Program-made: the position numbers and the translations under genes
Part shown: positions 49,544 to 49,772 of the stretch, in pieces
Numbering within the stretch: position 1 is the stretch's first letter
How the letters are laid out: every line of letters starts with the position of its first letter
Notes under the pieces: model-generated
What the model saw: only the letters and a program-made list of their open reading frames with translations
The model's database searches: none
What the model was told of the DNA's origin: nothing
NCBI RefSeq assembly: GCF_025583945.1
Contig: NZ_JAOEGU010000029.1
Coordinates: 1-49,772, forward strand
Source: Methylobacter psychrophilus
GTDB lineage: Bacteria; Pseudomonadota; Gammaproteobacteria; Methylococcales; Methylomonadaceae
Direction: 5' to 3'
Length of the DNA: 49,772 nucleotides

Positions 49544-49772
49544 ATGCGTTTATCTGATTTTCAAAGACATACTATTTGCGAAAGTGCCAAACATAATTTT
49601 GGTCAAGAGACACAAGTCTGGTTATTTGGCTCCAGAGTTAATGATGATGCCAAGGGAGGCGACATTGATCTGTATATTGAGCCGCAAACGCAAAAAATCG
49701 CCGATTTAATTATTGCGAAATTACATTTTCTCAAGGATTTACATAAAAAAATCGGCGAGCAAAAGATTGATG
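49544..49772 (+). CDS. MntA-type nucleotidyltransferase, cut by window end
   Basis: The ATG at 49544 opens a frame that runs off the window (76 codons visible). VWLFGSRVNDDAKGGDIDLYIE holds the GSR and D-x-D motifs of minimal nucleotidyltransferases (MNT). In MntA-HepT toxin-antitoxin modules this enzyme AMPylates the HepT RNase toxin; the partner gene should lie just beyond the window. The variant GGDIDLYI is typical of active members. Confidence 0.82.
   Translation, partial: MRLSDFQRHTICESAKHNFGQETQVWLFGSRVNDDAKGGDIDLYIEPQTQKIADLIIAKLHFLKDLHKKIGEQKID

Overview
The window looks like the accessory genome of a gammaproteobacterium. A methanotroph-like member of the Methylococcales is my best guess, but it rests only on the general look of the gene families, and no marker gene (rRNA, ribosomal protein) is present. 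No rRNA, tRNA or CRISPR array was seen. Most of the window is mobile or defence-type DNA: conjugation genes, toxin-antitoxin pairs, nucleases and many broken genes.

Layout. (1) 756-4591: a small secreted lipoprotein and two secreted serine proteases (subtilisin-like and trypsin-like), with a 105-bp MITE-like inverted repeat between the first two. (2) 4592-9559: debris and housekeeping-type genes. It holds a decayed tyrosine recombinase, a frameshifted secreted protein, an intact lipoprotein plus a CorA transporter, and an nhaD gene with a large internal deletion. (3) 9560-20054: an IncP/RP4-type Tra1 region, traM-traL-traK on the minus strand and traJ-traI(-traH nested)-traG-traF-traD-like-traC on the plus strand, diverging from a clear RP4-type oriT near 11307. 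No Trb mating-pair genes, replication initiator or partition system is visible here, so within this window it is a mobilisation/transfer fragment. (4) 20124-29572: inverted perfect DnaA boxes, then an RNA-repair/sirtuin locus (AAA-ATPase remnant, Sir2, conserved hypothetical, RtcB RNA ligase, conserved hypothetical, second Sir2 broken by two amber codons), a PLD-family nuclease, an IS630 transposase remnant and two WYL-domain regulators. A promoter-like motif, TTTTGTCGC(T/A)TA-N8/9-TAAT, occurs three times in this region.

(5) 29684-44578: a DUF2442/DUF4160 pair, an HNH-like nuclease, and then the most interesting block. This is a co-directional set of eight genes encoding a TerC/DUF475 membrane protein, two paralogous small proteins with an EF-hand-like acidic loop (TerB-like), a membrane-anchored trypsin-like protease, a SrfA-like membrane protein with an 18-bp minisatellite, SrfB (actin/Hsp70-fold ATPase), SrfC (dynamin-like GTPase) and a TerD-domain protein. 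A CxxC/HNH endonuclease follows directly. I infer a membrane-linked stress or anti-phage system that joins the Ter and SrfABC families with a protease. (6) 44649-49772: an aspartic protease, a methyltransferase and a run of toxin-antitoxin modules, one of them an intact pair and several decayed, with scattered fragments of an HNH gene. The window ends inside a MntA-type nucleotidyltransferase gene.

Together the genes suggest a plastic accessory island. Conjugation genes brought in or mobilised it, defence and TA modules accumulated, and several loci (Sir2, nhaD, PIN toxins, integrase, IS630) have decayed by nonsense mutation, frameshift or deletion.
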